Translations under genes and position numbers: made by a program | Shown: piece by piece, positions 1 to 7,812 of the stretch | How the letters are laid out: every line of letters starts with the position of its first letter | How positions within the stretch are numbered: position 1 is the stretch's first letter | The notes under the pieces: generated by a model | Database searches by the model: none | The model's input: the letters and a program-made list of their open reading frames with translations, nothing else | Told to the model about the DNA's origin: nothing | Assembly: GCA_938049225.1 (NCBI GenBank) | Contig: CALICM010000009.1 | Span: 1 to 51,394 of the forward strand | Length of the DNA: 51,394 nt | Direction: 5' to 3' | Source: an uncultured Paracoccaceae bacterium | GTDB lineage: Bacteria; Pseudomonadota; Alphaproteobacteria; Rhodobacterales; Rhodobacteraceae

Positions 1-519
1 CCACCGGCGATGGCGCTGCGTCCAGTACTTTCCGCTTTCATAGCGCAGGCCGTGACGGAGCAAAAAGCTCAGAAGCTGTTGTTTGGTGGTCTTCACCGCA
101 TCCATCGCTTGCTTGCGGGCTCGGATCAGATCGCGCATGGCCTCTTGTTCTTCGTCTGGTGTCCAGATCGGAGTCAGTTCCCCAGCCCGACAGAGCCGCG
201 CCAACATCTCGGCATCGCGCCTGTCTGTCTTTACCCGGTCGCCAGATTTGCGCGGGATCATCGATGGCGCGACAACCGCGCATTCGAACCCCAGCTTCGT
301 CAGATGTCGGTGCAGACCATAGCCACAGGGCCCCGCTTCGTAGCAAAACGACGGCGCATGCCTGTTCTTGGTCAGCGTCTTTGTCAGCCGCAGCACAGCA
401 TCCGCTGAATTGACGATCGTTCCATGGAACCGCATCTCACCGTTGCGGCCATCTTCCGCGACAGCAACCGCGATCGTATCTTTGTGGACATCCAAGCCCA
501 CATAGAGCGTCTTGTTCAT
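1..519 (-). CDS. IS110-family transposase, N-terminal part (cut by window edge)
   Basis: This frame runs open to the left edge, giving 173 residues from an ATG at 519. An AGGAG ribosome site at 526-530 supports the start. The protein begins MNKTLYVGLDVHKDTIAVAV, the first acidic motif of the RuvC-like DEDD domain of IS110 transposases, and continues with YEAGPCGYGLHR, VVAPSMIPRKSGDRVKTDRR and DAEMLARLCRAGELT, all typical of the family. The second half, with the serine-containing Tnp domain, lies outside the window. IS110 enzymes act with a bridge RNA encoded in the element's own non-coding end, which here would be the DNA upstream of this start. No frameshift is visible, so the gene may be intact beyond the edge. 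Family assignment is firm; subgroup is not determined. Confidence 0.92.
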   Translation of the reverse strand, partial: MNKTLYVGLDVHKDTIAVAVAEDGRNGEMRFHGTIVNSADAVLRLTKTLTKNRHAPSFCYEAGPCGYGLHRHLTKLGFECAVVAPSMIPRKSGDRVKTDRRDAEMLARLCRAGELTPIWTPDEEQEAMRDLIRARKQAMDAVKTTKQQLLSFLLRHGLRYESGKYWTQRHRRW

Positions 520-846
520 TCGTATCTCCTCTATCGAACAATTCAATGTTCGCCGAGAAGATCACGGGTAAGGCACCCGCCGCAAAAACGCTCATCTGGT
601 CTAGCGCCGGAGCGGCCATTCGAGCGGCATGCAGAGAAGGTCGGTAGTGATGAAGGTTTTTCGACGCGGGCCATAGCGCGCGATATCGGCTGGGACTGAC
701 TTTGGCCCGCGTTGGCAAACCTCTCAGGGAGGAAGCCGCGGGGGCTTGGTGGGGCCTATGGGGAAAGAGCGTCTTCGGCTAGTTCTCTACCATTAAAGCG
801 TTTCTAGAAAAGTTTGAATCGGAAGGATTCCCCTGAGGTTTGATTT
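520..846. other. Non-coding DNA upstream of the IS110 gene; IS110/IS630 boundary
   Basis: No convincing gene lies here. The part next to the transposase should be the IS110 left end. It holds a 10-bp perfect inverted repeat (664-673 with 703-712) and other GC-rich self-complementary stretches, consistent with a structured RNA. The right part, from about 815, resembles the left end of the IS630-type remnant that follows. The exact boundary between the two elements could not be placed by eye. Confidence 0.5.
664..712 (-). ncRNA. Stem-loop, candidate part of an IS110 bridge RNA
   Basis: ACGCGGGCCA at 664-673 pairs perfectly with TGGCCCGCGT at 703-712 around a 29-nt loop. The hairpin lies about 145 bp upstream of the IS110 transposase start. 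IS110-group elements are known to encode a bridge RNA of roughly 180 nt in the non-coding DNA 5' of the transposase, so location and structure fit. The RNA ends and the target- and donor-binding loops were not determined. Confidence 0.35.
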
Positions 847-877
847 GTGATTCACCCTTTATGGGAGGATCACAGTC

Positions 878-1242
878 ATGCCATCACCTTTGTCAAAGGA
901 ACTCCGGGATCGTTTTGCGCGGTTGATCGAAGAAGGACTGTCAGGGAGGGAGGCGTCGCGCCGTCTTCAGGTTTCCGCCGCGACTGGAGCGCGCTGGAAA
1001 CGCCAAATTCATACATGTGGTACGGCTCGCATTGCACCGCTGGGGCGTCCGCCGGGCAGCGGAAAGTTGGCGGCTCATGTTGGCTTCTTCCACGAGTTGG
1101 TGGCCCAAGACCCCGACATAACCCTGTTCGAGCTGCGCGATGCGCTTGCCGATGCAGAGGGTGTTACGGTTCATCATTCAGCCATTGCCAGCTTTCTAAA
1201 GCGCCTTGGCTTCACGCACAAAAAAAGTCGTTGGTTGCGCGA
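878..1242 (+). pseudogene. IS630-family transposase remnant (orfA with -1 frameshift site, 3' part lost)
   Basis: An ATG at 878 follows GGGAGGATCA. The product has the helix-turn-helix start of IS630 transposases (LIEEGLSGREASRRLQVSAA), then GRPPGSGKL and HHSAIASFLKRLGFTHKKS. At 1220-1227 the sequence is A AAA AAA G in the correct phase for -1 slippage, and the -1 frame reads on as KKSLVA, the conserved continuation in the family. The first frame alone ends at 1315. Homology stops about six codons after the slip, where an XRE-type regulator sequence begins, so the DDE catalytic half and right end are gone. The element is a dead remnant. The junction near 1240-1255 is estimated from loss of similarity only. 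Confidence 0.8.
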
Positions 1243-1917
1243 CCACGGCTGCTGGTTCCTCTACCTGCCACCAAGCGCGTCTTCTCGGCCAAGGACTGCA
1301 AGCTTTCGCGGCTGATCGAGATCTGCCAGATCCTCGAGGTTGATCTGAATGACGTCTTCGAACGCGCCGCACGTGTCCAAGACACGATCACCCATCTGCC
1401 GCGCAAGACCGAGGCCGCCCTGGCCGCCGATCCTTCCCTCATGAATTTCTTTGTGCTCTTGCGCGACAACATTCCCCAGGATCAGATCGCCCGCCGCTTC
1501 AATCTGTCAGACGCGGACATGTTTCGGCTGGGTCGAAAACTGGAGGCCCTCGACCTGGCGGAAGTGATGGAGACCGGAAAGATCCGTCTGACGGCCGAGA
1601 CACCGATGCGCTTTCGTCGCGACGGCCCCCTAATGTCCGTCGTCCAGCAGATCAACGAACGTTTCGTGGCGCAAATCCTGATGGCGCCGCAGGACGACCA
1701 AACCAAATTCGTGGCCCTCACCCGCCGCATGCTTCCTGACAGCGCCGCCAAAGTCACGGCCGAGCTTCAGGCGCTGCACACGCTCATAGCAGGGCTTGCG
1801 CGCCAGGACCAACTCCTGGCCCCCAGCGGGGATCTGGTCGCCTGCAAATTGACCGCCGCCTGGGGCACGGTCGACTACACCGAGATCCTGGAGGTGCGCG
1901 CCCCAAAAGGCCCCTAA
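1243..1917 (+). pseudogene. XRE-type transcriptional regulator lacking its 5' end
   Basis: The frame open through this interval encodes the end of a helix-turn-helix (LPATKRVFSAKDCKLSRLIE, then ICQILEVDLNDVFERAAR) and a long C-terminal domain ending in LEVRAPKG. Such proteins normally begin with the first HTH helices about 30-40 residues earlier. Here those are replaced by IS630 sequence, so the native start and promoter are missing. Any product would be a fusion from an upstream start in IS630 DNA, possibly through the -1 frameshift, and would lack part of the DNA-binding fold. The rest of the frame has no stop codons, so the truncation may be recent. It ends 43 bp from the end of anmK. Function and targets are unknown; the family call rests on the HTH fragment. 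Confidence 0.6.
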
Positions 1918-1960
1918 ACCTGCATCAGGGCGACGCTTGCCCAAATCGCGAAAGCCCCGC

Positions 1961-3055
1961 TCAGACCTCCGGCAGCGACACGCGCCCGCCGCAGACCGGA
2001 AGTCGCGCCCCTGTCGTGCTGGGCCCGCTTGTTGGCAAACCGCGCAGCACCCGGACCGCGAGATAGGCGAAGGCCTGCGCCTCAAGAAAGTCTCCGTCCA
2101 GGCCCACAGCCTCGACCGGGTCCACCGACAGATTGGTACGCGCCGCGATCATGCGCATCAGCGTCGCATTGTGCCGCCCCCCGCCGCAGATCAACCAACG
2201 GCTCGGCGGCTCGGGCATATGCCGCGCAGCGGCAGAGATGCTGGCGGAAGTGAAGCCGGTCAACGTCGCCGCCGCGTCGGCGTCCGCCATGCCATCCAGC
2301 GCGTCAAGCACCGGCGCAAAATGGTTGCGATCAAGGGATTTTGGTGGCGGACGCTCGAAATACGGATCTGCCATCCAACGCGCGATCAGCCCCTCGTCCA
2401 CCACCCCGCCTGCGGCCAGTGCGCCCGCCCGGTCCATCGCGCCCAAGCCCCGGGCGGCACATAGGTCGTTGATCAGCGCATTGCCGGGACCGGTATCAAA
2501 GGCCAGCAACGCGCCCGGCACCTCGGGCCGGGGCTGCATGGGATCCACCCAGGTGACATTCGCAACCCCGCCGATATTCACGAAAGCCACCGGCGCCTCT
2601 AAACCCACCGTGAGCGCACAGGCATGGTGAAAGAACGGCACCAGCGGGGCCCCTTCGCCGCCGCTGGCCAGATCGGCGGTCCGAAAATCCCAGACAACTG
2701 TCTTGCCACAGGTCTGCGCCAACAACGCACCGTCCCCCGCCTGGTGGGTGCGCTGCGCACCGGGATCATGGGCGAGGGTCTGACCGTGATAACCCACGAC
2801 CTGGACGGTCGGAAAATACGTCACCACAGCGCCATGTGCCTGATCGACCGCCGCCGCCGCCTCGGCCACACCCGCCGCGCCCGGCCAGGCCCCCTGGGCC
2901 TTTGCCACTGTACAGCGCACATCCTCACCCAAAGCCTCGAACCGCGTCGGCCCAAAGCCCTGGATCGCCACCCCATCGGTCAAAAGGGCGGCGCCATCAA
3001 TTCCGTCCATCGAGGTGCCGCTCATCAGCCCTAGTGCCCAGATCGGCCCTGCCAT
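1961..3055 (-). CDS. anmK: Anhydro-N-acetylmuramic acid kinase
   Basis: AnmK phosphorylates and opens 1,6-anhydro-MurNAc to MurNAc-6-phosphate, the entry step for cytoplasmic recycling of cell-wall sugar. The 364-residue product starts [20 protein letters not shown], the family's ATP-binding signature, and also has [23 protein letters not shown] and [14 protein letters not shown]. Length matches the usual 365-370. An in-frame extension upstream exists but runs through the tyrS coding region. The ATG at 3055, preceded by a purine-rich AAGGGAAGGG, is the right start. It is divergent from tyrS with 67 bp between starts, so both promoters lie there. That divergent pairing is common in Rhodobacterales. 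Confidence 0.95.
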   Translation of the reverse strand: MAGPIWALGLMSGTSMDGIDGAALLTDGVAIQGFGPTRFEALGEDVRCTVAKAQGAWPGAAGVAEAAAAVDQAHGAVVTYFPTVQVVGYHGQTLAHDPGAQRTHQAGDGALLAQTCGKTVVWDFRTADLASGGEGAPLVPFFHHACALTVGLEAPVAFVNIGGVANVTWVDPMQPRPEVPGALLAFDTGPGNALINDLCAARGLGAMDRAGALAAGGVVDEGLIARWMADPYFERPPPKSLDRNHFAPVLDALDGMADADAAATLTGFTSASISAAARHMPEPPSRWLICGGGRHNATLMRMIAARTNLSVDPVEAVGLDGDFLEAQAFAYLAVRVLRGLPTSGPSTTGARLPVCGGRVSLPEV

Positions 3056-3122
3056 CGCCCTTCCCTTCGTGCCGCGATCCGCTATAGAGACGCAGCAAAC
3101 ACCAGAAGCCCGGACAGATGCA

Positions 3123-4373
3123 ATGACCACCACGCCGACCAGTGATTTCCTGCACGTGATGCGGACCCGCGGGTTCCTTGCCGATTGTACCGATCTGGCC
3201 GGACTTGATGACCGTTTAAAGGCCGGGGTGGTGCCGGGGTATATCGGCTTTGATGCCACCGCCAGCTCCCTGCATGTGGGCAGCCTGATCCAGATCATGA
3301 TGCTGCGCTGGCTGCAAAAAACCGGGCACAAACCCATCGTGCTGATGGGCGGCGGGACAACCAAGATCGGCGACCCTTCGGGCAAGGATGAAGCGCGGCA
3401 GTTGATGACGCCTGCGCAGATCGACGAGAACATCACCGGCATCCGCCAGGTGTTCTCGAAATACCTGGACTTCGGTGACAGCCCGACGGGTGCGGTTCAG
3501 GCGAATAACGCCGATTGGCTGGACCAACTCAACTATGTCGAGTTTTTGCGCGACTACGGCCGCCACTTCACGATTAACCGCATGCTGACCTTTGACAGCG
3601 TGCGGTTGCGCTTGGACCGCGAGCAACCGCTGACCTTCCTTGAGTTTAACTACATGCTGCTGCAAGCCTATGATTTTCTTGAGCTTCACAAGCGCTTCGA
3701 TTGTGGGCTGCAAATGGGCGGCTCGGATCAATGGGGCAACATTGTCAATGGGATCGACCTGACCCGCAGGGTGGCACAGGCGCAGGTCTTTGGCTTGACC
3801 ACGCCGCTGTTGACCAAAGCGGATGGCAGTAAGATGGGCAAATCGGCCGCCGGGGCGGTTTGGCTGAACGCGGATCTGTTGAGCCCTTACGAATTTTGGC
3901 AGTTCTGGCGCAACACGCTGGATGCGGATGTGGGCAAATTCTTAAGGCTGTTTACAGAACTTCCACTTGACGAATGCGCCCGCTTGGCCGCCCTGGAGGG
4001 GGCCGAGATCAATGACGCCAAAATCGCCCTCGCCAATGCCGCCACGACCCTGTGTCACGGGGCCGAGGCTGCGGCGGCCGCCCAGGCCACCGCGCATGAG
4101 GTGTTCGACAAAGGCGGTATTGGCGACGATTTGCCCAAGGTGACCCTTAAGGCCGAAGATTTCAGCCCCCAGGGCATCTCTGTCGTTCAGCTCTTCACCC
4201 GCGCGGGCCTCGCCGCCTCGGGTAAAGAGGCCAAACGCCTCATCGCCGAGGGCGGCGCCCGGCTACAGGATACACAGGTTACCGATGCTGGACTTATGGT
4301 CACACAAGAACAGGTGGCCGGAACGTTAAAGCTGTCCGCAGGCAAAAAAAGGCACGCGCTGGTGACCTTGTAG
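3123..4373 (+). CDS. tyrS: Tyrosyl-tRNA synthetase
   Basis: TyrRS charges tRNA-Tyr in the cytoplasm. The 416-residue product has the class I HIGH-like motif LHVGS (residues 50-54), the tyrosine-pocket segments [10 protein letters not shown] and GGSDQWGNI, the KMSKS-like loop SKMGKS near residue 237, and a C-terminal S4 RNA-binding domain ([20 protein letters not shown]). The ATG at 3123 gives the usual bacterial length. A longer frame from 3015 would run into anmK and is not used. The gene stands alone downstream; a weak hairpin follows it. Confidence 0.97.
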   Translation: MTTTPTSDFLHVMRTRGFLADCTDLAGLDDRLKAGVVPGYIGFDATASSLHVGSLIQIMMLRWLQKTGHKPIVLMGGGTTKIGDPSGKDEARQLMTPAQIDENITGIRQVFSKYLDFGDSPTGAVQANNADWLDQLNYVEFLRDYGRHFTINRMLTFDSVRLRLDREQPLTFLEFNYMLLQAYDFLELHKRFDCGLQMGGSDQWGNIVNGIDLTRRVAQAQVFGLTTPLLTKADGSKMGKSAAGAVWLNADLLSPYEFWQFWRNTLDADVGKFLRLFTELPLDECARLAALEGAEINDAKIALANAATTLCHGAEAAAAAQATAHEVFDKGGIGDDLPKVTLKAEDFSPQGISVVQLFTRAGLAASGKEAKRLIAEGGARLQDTQVTDAGLMVTQEQVAGTLKLSAGKKRHALVTL

Positions 4374-4384
4374 AAAGGAACAAG

Positions 4385-4411
4385 CCAGATCGACCCGCAG
4401 GTAAGATCTGG
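4385..4411 (+). terminator. Weak hairpin after tyrS
   Basis: CCAGATC at 4385-4391 pairs with GATCTGG at 4405-4411 and is followed by AATTTGGGG. The stem is short and the T-tract poor. It lies 12 bp past the tyrS stop in the gap shared with the convergent araC-type gene. Confidence 0.35.
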
Positions 4412-4562
4412 AATTTGGGGCCATCCGACGGTAAACACAGCTATCAAAACGTTTCGACATCAACCTGATGCATCGCTGATCGACTCTTGCGCCCGAACCG
4501 AAGGCGAAAGACAACAAAAGCCACTCGTTTAGGTCTGAATGTATATCAGAACCAGATCCGCC

Positions 4563-5453
4563 CTAAGCTGCTCTTCGAAACACCGCAGGTGTCGTCCCCA
4601 TGGTCTCCCGAAAACAACGAGTCAAATGTGCTTGACCGGCAAACCCGCAAGCATAGGCGATTTCGGCGATCGGCATTTCGGTCTGAGCCAGCATCACCTT
4701 TGCCCGCTCGACGCGGCGCAGCATAACATAGCGAAGCGGGGACTGACCGACCGACTGCTTGAACGAGCGCGCGAAATTGGACGCCGACATGCCTGCGACT
4801 TCCGCCAGTTCATGAAGCGTTAACGCATCGGCCAATCTGTCTTCAATATACTGTTGAACCCGACCCAGCCGAAACTTGTTCATACCACCCGTGCGTTTAG
4901 ACTGTACATTGGCCATTCCGCAGTCACTGTATCGTTTCATCACCCGCCCCATGACCGACAGGCCAATCGCCTCCAGAGTCAGCATATCCACGGGCTCGCG
5001 CGTGACCTCGGCCTGGTTCAACAACTCGATACCAGCGCGCCCAAGGGCGGCCGCGACAGGGTCAAACACATACCCTAGAAAGTCGAACGGCCCCGTGATC
5101 GCCTTGAATTCCTGGTCCATCATTGCGTCCCAATACGCATGATCATATTCAATCATGAAACTGGGTAAAAAATTGACAGTTCTTATCCTGTATTCGCCGC
5201 CCGCTGGAAAAAGCGCAAAACTGTCCGCTGGCATGTCAAAGTGCTTTAACTTGTCCGAGTTCCAGGCATGAACGCCCGGGACGGGGTTCAGGTTCACATC
5301 AACAAGTGGATTAGCAGATCGCACATACGCTTCGGCCTCACCCGGGGGCAGCACGATGAACCGCATGTGACCGCTTCTTAACTCACTCGACATTGTTGGC
5401 ATGTTCATTGTCGGCACGCCATCCAATGGGATATCGAGTGTTTTCTTACTCAT
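4563..5453 (-). CDS. AraC-family transcriptional regulator
   Basis: The 296-residue protein has an unassigned N-terminal sensing half and a C-terminal AraC/XylS double helix-turn-helix. Visible motifs are LHELAEVAGMSASNFARSFK (first HTH), GQSPLRYVMLRRVERAKVML, and the family signature IAEIAYACGFAGQAHLTRCF followed by TPAVFRR. The chosen start is the ATG at 5453; an in-frame TTG nine bases upstream is less likely. A GGGGGG stretch lies about 12 bp before the ATG. The effector and targets cannot be told, since neighbours are housekeeping genes and the upstream gene is 490 bp away. Single-gene transcription with possible autoregulation from the long upstream spacer is an inference. Confidence 0.9.
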   Translation of the reverse strand: MSKKTLDIPLDGVPTMNMPTMSSELRSGHMRFIVLPPGEAEAYVRSANPLVDVNLNPVPGVHAWNSDKLKHFDMPADSFALFPAGGEYRIRTVNFLPSFMIEYDHAYWDAMMDQEFKAITGPFDFLGYVFDPVAAALGRAGIELLNQAEVTREPVDMLTLEAIGLSVMGRVMKRYSDCGMANVQSKRTGGMNKFRLGRVQQYIEDRLADALTLHELAEVAGMSASNFARSFKQSVGQSPLRYVMLRRVERAKVMLAQTEMPIAEIAYACGFAGQAHLTRCFRETMGTTPAVFRRAA

Positions 5454-5942
5454 GCTCGACAAAACGCCCCCCGTACGGTGACCTGGGATACGTTATTGTA
5501 CTTTAAGCAAGGGGCTTTGCGCCCTCTGGGTACTCCATGGCAAGCCAATCGACCATTTCGCATCCCCGCACGTTTCGTCCGGCGACGAGCCTTTCTTCTG
5601 GTGTACCCACCCCAGAAAATGAGCCGGTCCGTTAGCACTCTATTGACGTTGCGGCAAGACTTTTTTCCTCCCGCTGCTTGTCTAAGTCCACATATATGTC
5701 CACCCAAAAGCCGCTGGCAGACCGAAACGCCACATTGGTTTCAGGTGCGGATCAACTCGCCCAACCCCCATACATACGGGTCATGGAAAACAGCAGGGCG
5801 GGCAATCTACCCGCCCTGCAAAAAAAGGCCAAAGCACCCATCGTCGTTAGGGTTCAAACGGCGTCAAAAGACTGCTAACCGTTTCCATACGCGTGTCTGG
5901 CCAATGGTCTCCTGAGGTTACATTGGGGTTCACTGAAATCCC
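5454..5942. other. Long intergenic spacer
   Basis: This 489-bp gap lies between the araC-type gene (reading away leftwards) and the end of the ppi operon (reading towards it). The only strong structure is the 10-bp hairpin at 5793-5819. A 60-codon frame at 5696-5878 on the plus strand crosses that hairpin and has no clear ribosome site, so it is not called. The araC promoter should lie near 5460-5560. No tRNA or other RNA gene was recognised. Confidence 0.5.
5787..5826 (-). terminator. Hairpin terminator of the coaD-ppi operon
   Basis: A perfect 10-bp stem (GCAGGGCGGG at 5793-5802 with CCCGCCCTGC at 5810-5819) has a 7-nt loop and lies 124 bp past the end of the last minus-strand gene. On that strand it is followed by TGTTTTCC, a short T-tract. 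On the plus strand it is followed by seven A residues. Confidence 0.6.
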
Positions 5943-6515
5943 TCAGCCGTCGGATTTCACGCTGACCTTGGCCATGTAGTCGGGGTTGGCCACGGTGCCG
6001 CTTTGTCCAACGCCGCGCGTGATCTGATCCACGACTTCCATGCCTGCGGTCACCTGCCCGACCACGGTATACTGGCCGTTCAAAAAGTATCCCTCGTTGA
6101 ACATGATAAAGAACTGGGAATTCGCCGAGTCCACGGGCTGTGCCCGGGCCATTCCGACGATGCCACGGTCAAAGGGCACGTCTGAAAACTCGGCTGGCAG
6201 GTTCGGCAAATCCGAACCACCTGTTCCCGCCCGTCCCTGGCCAAAGGCCTCGCGGGTGGCGAACTGAACGTCACCGGTCTGGGCCATAAACCCCTCGATC
6301 ACCCGGTGAAAGGCGACCCCGTCATAGGCGCCATCGCGGGCCAATGTCTTGATCCGTTCGACGTGCTGCGGCGCCAGGTCCGGGCGCAACTGGATTTCGA
6401 CCGTCCCATTCGCTACCCCCTCCACTTCGATGACCAAGACGTCCTCGGCCCCTTGGGCGACCGCCAGACCGGTCCAAGCGCTGGCAACCACGGCCAGAAA
6501 CACCCGCCGGATCAT
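5943..6515 (-). CDS. ppiA: Exported cyclophilin-type peptidyl-prolyl isomerase
   Basis: This cyclophilin interconverts cis and trans X-Pro bonds, and a signal peptide (MIRRVFLAVVASAWTGLAVA, cleavage after AVA/AQG) should send it to the periplasm. The catalytic core is clear: VAFHRVIEGFMAQTGD, the SANSQFFIMF block and FLNGQYTVVGQV. At 190 residues it is a single-domain enzyme. Its ATG at 6515 overlaps the stop of the upstream cyclophilin gene by 4 bp (ATGA), so the two are translationally coupled. The pair are paralogues, one retained in the cytoplasm and one exported. Identification is firm; the symbol follows the periplasmic paralogue convention. Confidence 0.94.
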   Translation of the reverse strand: MIRRVFLAVVASAWTGLAVAQGAEDVLVIEVEGVANGTVEIQLRPDLAPQHVERIKTLARDGAYDGVAFHRVIEGFMAQTGDVQFATREAFGQGRAGTGGSDLPNLPAEFSDVPFDRGIVGMARAQPVDSANSQFFIMFNEGYFLNGQYTVVGQVTAGMEVVDQITRGVGQSGTVANPDYMAKVSVKSDG

Positions 6516-7024
6516 GCCGCGACATCCGCGGCAACGCGGACCGTGATCATCCGATCCGGGTTCGCTGGTGGCTCGCCCTTAGCGATTTTGTCCACATGCT
6601 CCATACCTGAAATGACCCTCCCATAGACGGTATATTGCCCGTTCAAAAAATGACCCTCGTCGAACATGATGAAGAACTGGGAATTCGCCGAGTTCGGGTT
6701 TTGCGAGCGCGCCGCGCCCAACACGCCGCGATCAAACGGTAATTTTGAGAATTCGGCTGGCAGATCGGGCAGTTTCGACGCGCCTGTCCCAGCCCGGCGC
6801 GGATTGTAATCCTGTTCCATGTTCGCGTTTTCGACATCGCCGGTTTGCGCCATGAACCCGTCGATTACCCGGTGAAAGGCAACATTGTCATACTGCCCCT
6901 CGCGCGTCAGAACCTTCATACGTTCGGTGTGTTGCGGGGCAACATCGGGCAGAAGCTGCAGCACAACTTCACCGTCTTTCAGGGTGATGATAATGGTGTT
7001 TTCGGGGTCGGTTATCTCGGCCAC
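6512..7024 (-). CDS. ppiB: Cytoplasmic cyclophilin-type peptidyl-prolyl isomerase
   Basis: A 170-residue cyclophilin without a signal peptide. Core motifs VAFHRVIDGFMAQTGD, NSANSQFFIMFDEG and FLNGQYTVYGRV carry the catalytic Arg, the Phe/Met/Gln pocket residues and the conserved active-site loop. The start is GTG at 7024, with GGAG seven bases upstream. It lies 36 bp after coaD on the same strand and overlaps the exported paralogue downstream. The two proteins share layout and most motifs, which fits a tandem duplication followed by gain of a signal peptide. Role in folding of cytoplasmic proteins is inferred from the family. Confidence 0.94.
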   Translation of the reverse strand: MAEITDPENTIIITLKDGEVVLQLLPDVAPQHTERMKVLTREGQYDNVAFHRVIDGFMAQTGDVENANMEQDYNPRRAGTGASKLPDLPAEFSKLPFDRGVLGAARSQNPNSANSQFFIMFDEGHFLNGQYTVYGRVISGMEHVDKIAKGEPPANPDRMITVRVAADVAA

Positions 7025-7060
7025 TGAGGTCTCCCGTGTTCAAAAAATGGGCCCAATTGC

Positions 7061-7552
7061 TTAGGCTAGTTTCGTCTGGATCGCCGCGGCCACGGGGGCG
7101 GCCACAAAAGGGGTGATGTCGCCGCCCAGGCGGGCAATTTCCTTGACCAGTTTCGAGGCAATCGCCTGATGTTGCGCGTCGGCCATCAAGAATACCGTTT
7201 CGATGCTATCATCCATCGCGCGGTTCATGCCAACCATTTGGTACTCATATTCAAAGTCGGCAACGGCGCGCAAGCCCCGCACAATGACCGAGGCGCCCAC
7301 CTGGCGCGCACAATCGATCAACAGGTTTTCAAAGGGGTGCGCCACAATTGGGGTGCCGGTGGCTTTGGTCAAAGGGGCGGCCTGCGCCTCGATCATCGCG
7401 ACGCGTTCCTCGAGCGAGAACATCGGCCCCTTGTCGCGGTTGACCGCCACGCCGATCACCAGCTTATCGACCAGCGCACAAGCCCGGTGAATGATATCGA
7501 CATGGCCGTGGGTCACGGGGTCAAAGGTTCCGGGGTACAATCCTATCCGCAT
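7061..7552 (-). CDS. coaD: Phosphopantetheine adenylyltransferase
   Basis: CoaD joins 4'-phosphopantetheine and ATP to give dephospho-CoA, the fourth step of CoA synthesis. The 163-residue product starts MRIGLYPGTFDPVTHGHVDI, containing the nucleotidyltransferase TxxH motif (TFDPVTHGH), and has VIVRGLRAVADFEYEYQM and a final SSK-like ASKLVKEIARLGGD. The ATG at 7552 gives the family's standard length. It heads a minus-strand operon coaD-ppiB-ppiA. Confidence 0.96.
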   Translation of the reverse strand: MRIGLYPGTFDPVTHGHVDIIHRACALVDKLVIGVAVNRDKGPMFSLEERVAMIEAQAAPLTKATGTPIVAHPFENLLIDCARQVGASVIVRGLRAVADFEYEYQMVGMNRAMDDSIETVFLMADAQHQAIASKLVKEIARLGGDITPFVAAPVAAAIQTKLA

Positions 7553-7781
7553 CTGAGGCCCCTCTCCTGCCCGTCAAATTACGCGGTGCAGAGCACCCGA
7601 TTAGGCGGGCGGCGTCAACCCATTGATCAAAGGGCATAAGGTTTGGCATGGCATCGCGCCCCCCGGGACCGCGACGCACGGCGGAGAGGGCAAGACCGCC
7701 CCGCGACTTCTTAGGATTTGCAATAGCACCAACAAGGTCTGCTTTATTGGCCCGCCCGCCGGAAGCCGTGCGAACTTATCC

Positions 7782-7811
7782 AAAAAACGCAGTTCCGATT
7801 TTGGATCGGAC
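7782..7811 (-). terminator. Rho-independent terminator of the RTX gene
   Basis: On the minus strand the stem TCCGAT/ATCGGA with a CCAAA loop is followed by ACTGCG and then TTTTTT (the A6 run at 7782-7787). It starts directly after the RTX gene stop at 7813. Stem is short but the T-tract is good. Confidence 0.7.
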
Positions 7812-7812
7812 T

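Noticed and set aside
5696-5878. A 60-codon plus-strand frame in the spacer after the araC-type gene
   Set aside because: It crosses the strong hairpin at 5793-5819, lacks a ribosome site, and has no membrane segment or motif.
7553-7812. Possible tRNA or small RNA in the gap between coaD and the RTX gene
   Set aside because: No cloverleaf, T-loop or other RNA signature could be found. Only the RTX terminator at its left-reading end is supported.
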